A stretch of 55,000 nt of DNA. Source: Anaeromyces robustus (Eukaryota; Neocallimastigomycota; Neocallimastigomycetes; Neocallimastigales; Neocallimastigaceae). The translations under genes and the position numbers were made by a program. The DNA is taken from contig MCFG01000182.1 in assembly GCA_002104895.1 (NCBI GenBank), forward strand, positions 1 through 55,000, read 5' to 3'. Below, one piece after another: positions 1 to 10,599 of the stretch. Below the pieces are notes generated by a model, which worked only from the letters and a program-made list of their open reading frames with translations, made no database searches and was not told where the DNA came from. How positions within the stretch are numbered: position 1 is the stretch's first letter; each line of letters opens with the position of its first letter.

Positions 1-866
1 TTTATTATGTATTTACTTTTAATTAATAATTTATACAAAAATACATTACACACATAAACATCTTTTAGTTTATAATTAATTTTATTTATATTTATTTAGT
101 ATTTTCTATTTATTTTTTTTTAAATAATAATTATTTTTTATTTTTATAAACTTATTAAATTATAGAAATATAAAACTAATAAATATTAGCAAAAATAAAA
201 TGAAAATAAATAATATAATTATAACTAGTATCCATATATTAATTATAATTTATGATAAATATATCTGTGATATACTTAATACATAAAAATATTATTATAG
301 TAAATAATACTAATAATAAATAATGATAATAATAATTTTTTATATTTATAGTTTGATTAAAAATTAGACTACAACTTTTATTTAGACATTTTTTATTTCT
401 AAATTATTATACATTTCTTAAAAATATTATATAATAATATAAATTATTATTATTGAAAAATATTAAAAGTATTTATTAAAGTTAATAATAGCTATAAAAG
501 TTAGTATGTATATAAATTTACTTTTTTATAACAAATTTTATAATAAAAATTTGTTTAAAAAAATATAAAACAATATATATTCAAATATAAAAAAAATAAA
601 ATTAAACAATATCTGATTCATTTATATATTAATTCATTATTCTAGATAGATAGAAGCAATGGTAATAATTAATATTGTAATAAATACTATCAACAATATG
701 AATAAATAATATAAATATAAAAATTGTTCAAAATAAAATTTTTAAATGCAATATGTAATAAGAAAATTTTTTTTAATAAATATAATTAATTATTTTTCTC
801 ATTATTAGTTTTAAGCCAAAATCTTAATCATAATAAAAATTAATTAGGTATTTTTTTTGTGTTATT

Positions 867-895
867 TTTTTGGCTAAAACCTTAATAGCCAAAAA
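867..895. repeat. 10 bp stem hairpin with 9 nt loop
   Basis: TTTTTGGCTA at 867-876 is the exact reverse complement of TAGCCAAAAA at 886-895. The GGC/GCC content stands out against nearly pure A/T surroundings. Similar words (aagccaaaatcttaat near 814, gctaaagccttaat near 6128) occur nearby, so it may be the end of a small dispersed element. Confidence 0.5.
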
Positions 896-1203
896 TTTAA
901 TTAAAGATAAAATAATAATACAAATTATGATTTTTGTAATTAAAAAAATAGTAAAATAAATTTTTTATGTATAATATTAACTAGGATAAATTAGGATAAA
1001 TGATAACATTTCAGGTATTATGAATAAATGGTTTCCAAATATTGTCTCCAAATTTAATTTATTTAATCTTATTAATAATTTTTATTACTTTAGCGGTTTA
1101 AGAATAATGCTATTAAATAAACAAATTTTATGAAAATACTTTTAATCTTAAATATATAAAAGCGGAGGTAAATCCGTTTTTTTAAAAAAATAAAATTATG
1201 TTT

Positions 1204-1498
1204 AAATAAGGAAAAATTTTAGTTTTAAAGTCCAATAAATAATAAAACAAAAAATATTAAATTAAAAATATAATAAAATATCATATTTTTCTCTATTTCA
1301 GCTATTAATATTTTTATGTTATAATTATATATTTCTATAATATTTTTATATTTTTTGTATTTTGTATATATATAATTTAATATATAAAAATATTCAAATA
1401 ATGATTATAATTTATTTATTTATTATTTATAAAATTTAATAATTAATAACATATCATAATTAGTATTTTTCTATTATATTTTATAATGTTAATTTAAA
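1204..1498 (+). repeat. Dispersed repeat, copy A of an inverted pair
   Basis: This ~295 bp segment reappears as its reverse complement at 5798-6089. Matching words include aaggaaaaatttt, aagtccaataa, tctctatttcagctattaat and tagtatttttctattatat. By eye roughly nine bases in ten agree, with small indels in A/T runs. It has no coding capacity. It may be a short non-autonomous element or the ends of a larger lost one. The match itself is clear; the class is unknown. Confidence 0.75.
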
Positions 1499-1531
1499 AC
1501 ATAATAAACTAATATATAATAATTATACATC

Positions 1532-1551
1532 AACTGATATATATATCAGTT
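1532..1551. repeat. 20 bp perfect palindrome
   Basis: AACTGATATA is followed directly by its reverse complement TATATCAGTT. There is no gene nearby. It could form a cruciform or be chance in A/T-rich DNA. Confidence 0.5.
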
Positions 1552-1581
1552 TTTGAACAAAATTTTTTCTTTTTATTAAAC

Positions 1582-1613
<32 letters not shown>

Positions 1614-1971
1614 AAATGATTATTAATTATAAAAAATTATGAAACTAAAATAACTGATACAAAAATTAATTTTATTAAATTAATTTAATCAAAAGATATA
1701 ATTAAAAAAAAATGGTAACATTTTTATTTTTAAATTATTTTATTATTTATAAAATTGAAAAAGTGTCAAAGATTATTTTTTTAAACATTTAAGTATTATT
1801 TATAGAATTAAATGTATTAAGGTTCAAATTGAAAATTTATTGTTTAAAACTTTATTGTATAAAGAATTATTTACAGCATTTAATTAATAATATTTATATT
1901 AATATTTTGTGACTTAATGGATAATACTTATTAATTATAAATATTATGATATTTTGTAACTTACATTAAAA

Positions 1972-2001
1972 TTAGACAGTATATTAAAATATACTGTCTA
2001 A
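1972..2001. repeat. 30 bp near-perfect palindrome
   Basis: TTAGACAGTATATT on the left pairs with AATATACTGTCTAA on the right across a 2 nt centre. The GACAGT/ACTGTC core carries unusual G and C for this region. Function unknown. Confidence 0.55.
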
Positions 2002-2244
2002 TGTTTTTATGGTATTAGTTAATTGATAATATTAATTATGATACAGATATTAATTATTTTTATATTAATTAAAAAAATGAAAATTCATATCAATAATAAA
2101 AATGTCCTTTTTTTAATTAATATAATTAATATATATTATAATATATATTATTAATATATTATTTTATATTGAAATATAAATTAATATATCAATAAATATT
2201 TTAAAAAGCATATTTTAACATGAGATAAATAATTCTTTTAAAAT

Positions 2245-2276
2245 GAAGATATCAAAAAATGAAGATATCAAAAAAT
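2245..2276. repeat. Two-copy 16 bp tandem repeat
   Basis: The unit gaagatatcaaaaaat occurs twice head to tail with no mismatch. It is a short local duplication with no coding context. Confidence 0.6.
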
Positions 2277-3780
2277 GAATAAATCAAAACTATTATTAAT
2301 AATAGAATTTTAAATAAAATAATATATTGTAAAAATAAAAAATCAATTTTTAATTTTTAATTTTTTTTTTTTTTTGGTTTTCATTAAATATTGTTATTAT
2401 TTATAATTTTTTTATTTGTTATTATTTTTTATGAATATAGAATATATTAGAATTTCGAAGTGAATTTTTTTTTAGGTTGTATGATTTGATAATTTATATA
2501 ACATTTTAATAATTAAAATAATTTATTAATTTTGTATTATTTAATTCCAGACTTTTATTTTTCTGTATTTTACTATCATTATTCACTTTAATTTATAATA
2601 CTCAAACTTATACCCTATGCTGAAAATTTTAAATTTATCATTTCATATATCATTATTATATATATAAACATATATATAATAATAAATTAAAAAAATGTAC
2701 ATTTAAACAATTTCGAATATATGAATATTTAAAAACTAAATTTTGTATTAATAAGTCTTGTTATGAAGCATAATTTTTTTGGTTGTGTTAACAATAATTG
2801 TCAATTAAAATAGAAATAAAATTCAATTAAACTCACGAATTGACAATTGTATTAATAGTTTAAAGAATGATAGAAAATATTAATAGTTTTCGAAATATAT
2901 TGAAGAAAATCAAGTCGGTTTTTTACTCTAATATTTATAAATTTTAAACTATTTATAGGATTTTTCTTCATTTTCTATAAATAATTATTATTTTTATTCT
3001 TTATAAATAATAAAATTTTTGTTAATATATTTATATCATTTTTTATATAAAATATTAATATTACAAAATAAAGGATGTGGGGCATTTCGACATAATTTAT
3101 GTATGATTGACATAAATTTCTGTAATATAAATACAAAATATGTAATACGCCACTTTTTCAACGTATATTTTTATTTATAGTATTTTCACCATTAAAAGAA
3201 TAAAATAAAAATTAAAAAAAATAATAAATAAATAAATAAATATATAAATAAATAATAAATATGTCAGAATAATATTTATTGTGTTTATCATAACATAATT
3301 AACTTATATTATTTATATAAATAAATAACCCCTTAATATTATTGTATTAACCAATAGAAATAATATTTAATCTTTTATTAAATATAAATAGGAAATAAAT
3401 TCTCTATTTATTCTTTTTATTGAGAAGATAATATGTAGTAAATTATTATAAAATATAATAAAATATCTTAACATAAAATAATAAATATTTATATATTAAT
3501 TTTGAAAAAATAAATAAATAAATTTTATTATATTTTATTTTTATTAATTTCAATTCTTTAATTAGTTTTCCTTTCCATTTTATTTTATTGAGATAAAAAT
3601 AAATAAAATCTATATTTTATTACTTAACATTTTAATAATATATACTATTAAATATCATATTTTTTTTTGATATTTATTTATTTATTTATTGTTAATAATA
3701 ATAAATAATAATAATATAAAGTGTATTTAAATAAAATAAAATAAAATAAATAGTAAAGTGGAATAAGTTACAAGTACATA

Positions 3781-3940
3781 TAAAATAAAATAAAATAAAA
3801 TAAAATAAAATAAATAAAATAAAATAAAATAAAATAAAATAAAATAAAATAAATAAAATAAAATAAAATAAATAAAATAAAATAAAAATAAATAAAATAA
3901 AATAAAATAAAATAAAATAAAAATAAATAAAATAAAATAT
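3781..3940. repeat. (AAAAT)n pentanucleotide satellite
   Basis: About 160 bases consist almost wholly of aaaat units, broken at intervals by 9 bp variants (aaataaaat). The array is open in one frame on the minus strand and gives a Phe/Ile/Leu/Tyr-only translation, which is not a gene. Confidence 0.9.
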
Positions 3941-4092
3941 CAAAAATCTAATATAAAATTTATATGATTGTTTAGTTAACTTTGAAGTAAAAATTTTGTT
4001 ATAACAACATCTTTTTTTATTGATATTTCTATTTTTATTTAAATTATGAAGTAATATAATTAATATATTTATTTAAATGAAATGTATACTTC

Positions 4093-4126
4093 ATATTTAT
4101 AATTCAAATATTTGAATTATAAATAT
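4093..4126. repeat. 34 bp perfect palindrome
   Basis: The 34 bases centred in aaatattt equal their own reverse complement; each half is 17 bases (atatttataattcaaat and its complement). There is no loop. Possible cruciform site; function unknown. Confidence 0.6.
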
Positions 4127-4205
4127 ATATTACAATATTTTTAAAAGAATATTATTTTTTTTTAATTTACAATATCACTCTTATTATTAAAAATTATTAT
4201 TTCCT

Positions 4206-4213
4206 TATAGCTA

Positions 4214-4246
<33 letters not shown>

Positions 4247-4262
4247 ATAAAAATAGCTATAG
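4206..4262. repeat. Hairpin enclosing a (TA)n run
   Basis: TATAGCTATTTT at the left end pairs with AAAATAGCTATA at the right, and an uninterrupted (TA) run of more than 20 bases lies between, so the whole can fold on itself. A slippage-prone site. Confidence 0.6.
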
Positions 4263-4794
4263 AGATGATTATAAAAAATATTTAAATTATATTGAAGTCA
4301 ATTTTAATTTATACTATTTATTTATCTTTCAATAAATCAACTTCAAAGCTAAAATTTTAATTATAAATAATAATAATAATCAAGCAAAGTGAAATTGTTT
4401 AATATTTATAATAATATTATTATTTATTTAAAATACGAGAAATAATTTTAATAAAAAAATGTATGGTATGATTATAATTTTTTTTATTACATATATATTT
4501 TTTTATTTTAATGTAATTTTTAAGTAACAATAAACTGACTAATATACCAAAAAAAAAAGTATAAAATACAAAGGTTAAATTTAAATTTTAAGGTCAATAT
4601 TAAATTCTATATTTATTTATTTATTTTTTTATTTATTTATTATTCATTTATATATTAACTTTATTTATTATTTTTATAAGCCACATTGTAATACATTATA
4701 AAACCATCAAACATAGATCATGTCGAAATGCAATACTACCCAAAATAAATGGTGTGGTCACATTTTTTTGTGACTAAACAAAATATGTACATTA

Positions 4795-4836
4795 TATTAT
4801 TTATTATTTATTATTTATTATTTATTATTTATTATA
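4795..4836. repeat. Heptamer tandem repeat (ATTATTT)n
   Basis: About five to six head-to-tail copies of attattt run into a short (TA)n tract. Simple-sequence DNA. Confidence 0.8.
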
Positions 4837-4900
4837 TATATATATAAATTGTTGTATATTAAGTTTGTTGAAATGGGTCACATACCAAAATAAATTGTTT

Positions 4901-4937
4901 AAAAGGTTAGGTTAATAAATATATAAGCTAACCTTTT
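4901..4937. repeat. 10 bp stem hairpin with 17 nt loop
   Basis: AAAAGGTTAG at 4901-4910 pairs exactly with CTAACCTTTT at 4928-4937. It lies just after a gggtcacatacc word that resembles sequence near 4750. It may be the end of a small degenerate element. Confidence 0.5.
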
Positions 4938-4980
4938 ATATTTTTTAATGTAACATATGTATTATTATTTATAAGTATAT

Positions 4981-5019
4981 AATAATAATAATAATAATAA
5001 TGATGATGATGATGATGAT
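4981..5019. repeat. (AAT)n-(GAT)n trinucleotide repeat
   Basis: About seven AAT units pass directly into about six GAT units. On the minus strand this makes a short His/Tyr tract in a spurious open frame. Confidence 0.85.
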
Positions 5020-5797
5020 AATTGAAAAGTATTATATGATCAATTAAAATGAAATTCAAATTTCTAATTATAATAAAAAATATAACAAAATAAATATTCT
5101 TTAAATTTTTCATACTTATATTAAAAAATAATAATTTTACCTGATAAATAAGAATACTATTGAATAAATGAATAAAGTGATTCTTATATTTAATAAGTAA
5201 TTATTTAAGTAAAAACACGATATTAATTATAATTTTTATAATGAATTAATTACTAAAATAATATATAAAAATTTTTATAACATTAATAAAATACAAAATT
5301 ATATTCTTTATATATAACAATTATTTATTTTTTTATTTAAAAAAATAATATATTTATATATAAAAATTGTGTGGATTTTATTTTTTTTAAATTATTACAA
5401 TTTTTTTAGTACATTTAGATAAATGCATTTAGATATGTGATTGTATTAAAAAAAACGAGATACTAATTAATTAGAAAAAATTTATCTGAAAAAAATAAAT
5501 AATAAAAATAAAAAAAATTTAAATATTCAGTTAACAGCTATACTTAAAAAGATAATTAGTATATTATATTCATAAATCGTTAAATTTTATACTTTTAAAA
5601 AAATTCTAAGACATAATAATAAATATAAATTATAAAAAAAATAATTATTTCAAATTGCAAAATAATTAAACAAATAATGACTTATATATTATTTTAATTT
5701 TATTATTATTATTATTATTAGAGTTAATTATAATATTATTATTTTTCTTATTGTTAATTTTGTCTTAAATGATAATATTGATATTGTTTTTATTAAA

Positions 5798-6089
5798 TTT
5801 AAATTAACATTATAAAATATAATAGAAAAATACTAATTATGTTATGTTATTAATTATTAAATTTTATAAATATTGAATAAATAAATTACAATCGTTATTT
5901 GAATATTTTTAAATATTAAATTTTATATATACAAAATACAAAAATACAAAAATATTATAGAAATATATAATTATAACATAAAAATATTAATAGCTGAAAT
6001 AGAGAAAAATATGATATTTTATTATATTTTTAATTTTAATATTTTTTGTTTTTTTATTGGACTTGATAATTAAAATTTTTCCTTATTTT
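5798..6089 (-). repeat. Dispersed repeat, copy B of an inverted pair
   Basis: Reverse complement of 1204-1498. The two copies face opposite ways about 4.3 kb apart. The right end overlaps a 27 bp-stem hairpin (6050-6111), so the outer end of this copy reads as a foldback. No coding capacity. Confidence 0.75.
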
Positions 6090-6111
6090 AATTATCAAGT
6101 CCAATAAAAAA
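6050..6111. repeat. Long perfect hairpin, 27 bp stem, 8 nt loop
   Basis: Positions 6050-6076 and 6085-6111 are exact reverse complements (core attggacttgataattaaa); the loop is 6077-6084 (ttttcctt). It includes six G/C pairs, unusual here. It sits at the outer edge of repeat copy B, so it could be an element terminus, or a terminator-like fold in a transcript, but no gene ends nearby. Confidence 0.7.
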
Positions 6112-6894
6112 GAATTTGTATTTTTTTGCTAAAGCCTTAATAACTATATATAATTATTTTATTTATTAATTAAATGTTAACTTAATATTTATTTCTATTA
6201 GAGATTAATTTGATATGTATGATGATATATATCAATATTAAATATTTAATTTTGATATAACTCGGTTTTTAAATTCAAGGTACACAAATAACGTAAATAT
6301 ATAGTAATTTTTTATAATATAAATTATTATTAATATATTAATTTTATATGTAAAATTATTTTTAAATATAAATAATACAATTACTATTGAAAATAATAAT
6401 AAAATATTTGTAAAAAAATAATTCATTTTTTAAATATACCAGTTATTATAAATACCATGTAATATACATAATATATTGACACAACTTTAACAAAATTATT
6501 ATATCGTATTCTTTTCCATAATTATAATTAAAGCATAAAATTTAATCGACTTTATTATAATAATATGATATTTTAACTCTCATTTATTATTATAATATTG
6601 TATATATATATTAAATGTTTTTTAAATTAGAGAATATATATTATTATAGTTATAAAGATAAACATTATTTTAAACTGTTTTATATTAAAAATATTAAAAA
6701 GAATACAATTAGAAAATTCGATAAAAAATCAAAAAGTATAAAAGAAACAAAATAAAAAAAAGAACTAATTTAAAAGAATAAATAAATAAATAAATAAAAA
6801 AAAAAGAATTAACAAGTCAAGTAGATAATAGAATTAAAAAAAAAAAATTAAAAGATTATAGTAAATATAAAAATTAAAAAAAGATAAATCCAGA

Positions 6895-9800
6895 ATGAAT
6901 TATTTATGTTTTTTTTGTATATTATTATTATTTATTAATAATATTTATGCTATCGTTTGTTCTGATTTTGAATGTTTGGAAAATAATGATATAGAAGAAA
7001 TTACTGATGTGTATGTTTTATATAATATTAATATTTTTTTAAAAATTGAAGTATTAATAAATTTAATTATTAATTTATTCATTTTTTTCATTTTTTATAT
7101 ATTTTATTAATACTTTTTTTTTAAAATAGCTATTTAAACAAAGAAAAACTAACTGAAATTCCAAATATAGTTTTTAAATTAGAAAATTTAAAAACTTTGT
7201 AAATATTGACAACAAATAAAATAATTAATAAAAATATTTATTATTATATATAATTAATATAATTTACAATAAAATATATATTATTGTAGAGATTTAAGTA
7301 GAAATCAAATTAGTACTATTCCTAAAGAAATTGGTAATTTAAAAAATCTTCAAATATTGTAAGTTTTAATTATGTTTATTCAAAAATAGGATATATAAAA
7401 ATATATAAATATGTTATTTTATAATATTTTATAAAACTTATATAATTATTATCATTTATTTTAAGTATATTTAAATCTAATTTATTAATATATAATTTGT
7501 AATTTTTTTATTATTATATATTTATAATAAAATATATATTTTTATAGAAGCTTAGGTTATAATCAAATTAGCACTATTCCTAAAGAAATTAATAATTTAA
7601 AAAAACTTCGTGGCTTGTAAATATTAATTATATTTATTCAAAAAAAAAAAAAAAAGATAAATAAAAATATATAAATATGCTATTTTAAAAAAATTGAATT
7701 ATTTATTATCATTTTTTTAAAAAAAAATTTATTTAAATCTCATTTATTAATGTGTAATTTGTAAATATTTATTATTATTTATTAAATGAATTTTAAATTT
7801 ATAACGTTATGTATAACAACGTAGATGGTTAGATAACAATCAATTTACTACTATTCCAGAAGAAATTAGTAATTTAAATAATCTTTCTGATTTGTAAGTA
7901 TTAATTATATTTATTTAAAAATAGGATAAATACGACTATATAAATAAATTACTTTTTAAAATTTTTATTATTTATTATTCTTTATTTAATTATATTTAAA
8001 TCTAATTATTTAATATATAATATAAATATTAAAATGAATGTTAAATTTATGATAACAATATATATAACAACATAGATGGTTAGATAACAATCAAATTACT
8101 ACTATTCCAAAAGAAATTGGTAATTTAGAAAATCTTTCTGCTTTGTAAGTATTAATTATATTTATTTAAAAATAGGATAAATACGGCTATATAAATAAAT
8201 TACTTTTTAAAATTTTTATTATTTACTATTATTTATTTAATTATATTTAAATAAAATTTGTTTATATATAACTTACAAATATTTAAATGAATATAAATAA
8301 TAATGTAGACTATTAGGTTACAATCAAATTACCACTATTCCAAAAGAAATTGGTAATTTAGTAAATCATACTAGCATGTAAATATTTATTATTTTTATTA
8401 CAAATTAAAATAAATAAAAATATATAAATATGTTACTTTAAAAAATTTGTATTATTATTATTATTATTTATATAAGTCTATTTAAATTTAATTTATTTAT
8501 AAATAATTTGAAAATGTTAAAATGAATTTAAAATTTACAATAACAACATATATATAACAATATAGACAATTACATAACAATCAAATTACAATTATTCCAA
8601 AAGAAATTGGTAATTTAGTAAAACTTGAATACTTGTAAGTATTAATTATATTTATTTCAAGAACAAGAAATAAATAAATATATGATATTATAGAATTTGT
8701 AATTTTTTTATTATTATTAACTTATCAATTATATTTCAATTAAATATATTTATAAAAAATGTTTTAATAATATATTATGTGAAAATACTTTTAATCTAAA
8801 TTAAAATAACAATGAATAACATTGTAGATATTTAAATGATAATCAAATTACTTCTATTCCTGAAGAAGTTGGTAATTTAAAGAAACTCTATGTCTTGTAA
8901 GTATTAATAATTAATTTATTATGAAATAATAAAAAAAATAACTGAAATGACTCAAAATTTTTAAAATTATTATGAAATATAGAGATGTGAGAAATAATGA
9001 TATTACCAAACTACCAAAAAAAGTTTGTAAATTAAAAACAAATAAAAATAGGTATATGTTAATAGGATATTAAAATAATAAAAAATCTCTGATATCCTGA
9101 TTATTTACTGAAATTTTTATTTTATTCTTATATATATTATTTTAAAAACAATAATAATATTAAATTATAATCATTAAGTATTTGGTAAGTATTATTAAAA
9201 CTTTAATAATACATAAGCTTTAAATAAAGAATAATATTATTTGAAAAAATTTTCTTAACTAAAAATATTTAATTATATTTTATAAAAATATATAATAAAA
9301 TAATAATACTAAATATCTAATAATATTAGGTTTAGTCTTGAAGATTTTATAAGAAGAAGTGTGTAAGTATTATTGATAGTTTAACATACAATAATAGGAA
9401 AATTTTAAATTTGAAGTTTTTAATATTTATTATATAATTATATATAATATTTTAAAAATTAAATATTAAAAAATATTAAATGAAATATATTTTTTTTCTA
9501 AACTAAAAATAGTGGTTTACCTTCGTAAGTATAATTAATAATTTAATAGATATAGTTTTTGGATTAAAATATATAATAAAAATATAATTAAATATTTCTT
9601 ATATTTCCAATTTTAATTATTTAATCTATTTAATAATAAATTATTGTAAAAATTAAATATAATAAAAAAATATAATAAAAATTAAAATATGAAATTATAT
9701 CATATATCTTTTTACTAAATCATAAAAGAAAATTGTAAGTATTAATTATAAATAGAGAAATAAAAATACTTATGTTAATACATATTTAATAATATATATT

Positions 9801-10060
9801 TTAAAAATTACATAAAAATTTATAATTAAAATAATCCATAAAAAATGTCTTCTAAAACTAAAAAGTACTATGTAAGTATCATTAAACATATAAATAAATA
9901 TATTATATTATAATAAAATTATATTAAAATAAATAATTTAATTATTATTTTAATGTATTATCAAACCATCATCATATTAAAAATGAATTAATCTTTTTTT
10001 TTTTTTACTATTTAATATAATAAAAATAAATAAAGATATTCGGATGAAGAACTTTGTTAA
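6895..10060 (+). CDS. Secreted leucine-rich repeat protein, 16 exons including five microexons
   Basis: Predicted extracellular protein of 274 residues; LRR proteins usually bind other proteins, but no partner is known here. Exons: 6895-7010, 7130-7198, 7290-7358, 7548-7616, 7825-7893, 8076-8144, 8309-8377, 8566-8634, 8828-8896, 8983-9051, 9179-9184, 9330-9362, 9513-9524, 9729-9734, 9866-9871, 10036-10060. Exon 1 encodes a signal peptide (residues 1-19, cleavage likely after IYA). Exons 2-10 are each exactly 69 bp and encode one 23-residue LRR of the form DLxxNQITxIPKEIGNLxxLxxL; the last is degenerate. Every intron is GT-AG and phase 2, mostly splitting the same Leu codon. The microexons encode a short non-LRR tail (IWFSLEDFIRRS, then GLP) and keep the frame. 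TACTAAAT-like branch sites precede several of them. The repeats recall bacterial (Leptospira-type) LRRs, but the introns show a eukaryotic gene. LRR exons are near certain; the microexon tail is an inference from splice signals. Confidence 0.85.
7825..8308 (+). repeat. Tandem exon-plus-intron duplication in the LRR gene
   Basis: Units 7825-8075 and 8076-8308 share both the LRR exon (tggttagataacaatcaa) and the following intron (gtaagtattaattatatt, then ataggataaatacg). Intron similarity is high at the 5' end and fades toward the 3' end. This shows that LRRs were added by copying one exon together with one intron. Confidence 0.75.
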
Positions 10061-10599
10061 AAAGACGCTGCTGATAATACTATTAAATAAAAAAAAATAA
10101 AAGAAAAATAATAAAATAAAATAAAATGCAAAAAAATAAAAGAAAAATAATAAAATAAAATAAAAAAAAATAATATAAACATTTATTTTATAATAAAAAT
10201 ACATAAAATAAATAATTAATAGTTATTTAAATTATTTATTATTTGTTTATATCATTTTAGTATTTCTTTTGTGAATTTCATAAATTACTATCAATAAATT
10301 TAATTGATATTTTTATAATATCTTAAAAATGAAATTCAAAATAATAAAAAATAAAAAATATTAAAATGTATTAAAATGTAATAAAATAGAAAAAATAATA
10401 AATAAAAAAAAAATTGAGAATTTAAAATTTTAATAATTTTTTTTTTGATTTTTTAATTTTTTGATTTTTTTAAATTTAGTTTTTATATTCATTATTTATA
10501 CAGTTCTTTGATTGTATATATTATATTGTATTCCTATATTATTTTTATTTATCTATAGTTTAGTACCATTCAATATTTTATTCATCAATATTTAACTTT
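10061..10599. other. A/T-rich intergenic region after the LRR gene
   Basis: No gene is seen. It contains poly-A/aaaataaa tracts and presumably the LRR 3' end. The LRR stop codon is followed in frame by ten more sense-like codons (10061-10087) and a second TAA, described under findings. An open frame on the minus strand here is an artefact of aaaataaa repeats. Confidence 0.5.

Larger units (their letters stand above)
1..6894. other. AT-rich intergenic region without a supported gene
   Basis: I find no coding region here. The short open frames are translations of simple repeats (Phe/Ile/Tyr/Leu-only or Asn/His/Tyr tracts) with no domain or splice structure. The stretch holds homopolymer A/T tracts, pentamer and heptamer repeats, several perfect palindromes and one inverted pair of a ~295 bp dispersed repeat; these are listed separately. 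The last ~150 bases before the LRR gene are strongly A-rich, which may be its 5' leader or promoter. No defined element can be called. Confidence 0.6.

Noticed and set aside
3692-3943. Open frame of 83 codons on the minus strand
   Set aside because: It is the translation of the (AAAAT)n satellite, using only Phe, Ile, Leu and Tyr.
4928-5113. His/Tyr-tract open frame on the minus strand
   Set aside because: Produced by the (AAT)n-(GAT)n repeat; no domain, splice site or conserved feature.
6895-7110. A 71-residue single-exon secreted peptide
   Set aside because: Codons after 7010 are intron; a GTATGT donor at 7011 joins in phase to the first LRR exon, giving a much better model.
9845-9871. 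A separate start at MSSKTKKYY before a GTAAGT donor
   Set aside because: Joining in phase 0 to the next exon meets a stop within four codons. The phase-2 six-base microexon fits the rest of the gene.
9977-10204. Minus-strand 75-codon frame opposite the LRR last exon
   Set aside because: Mostly aaaataaa repeat translated as Phe/Leu/Tyr; overlaps the LRR exon.
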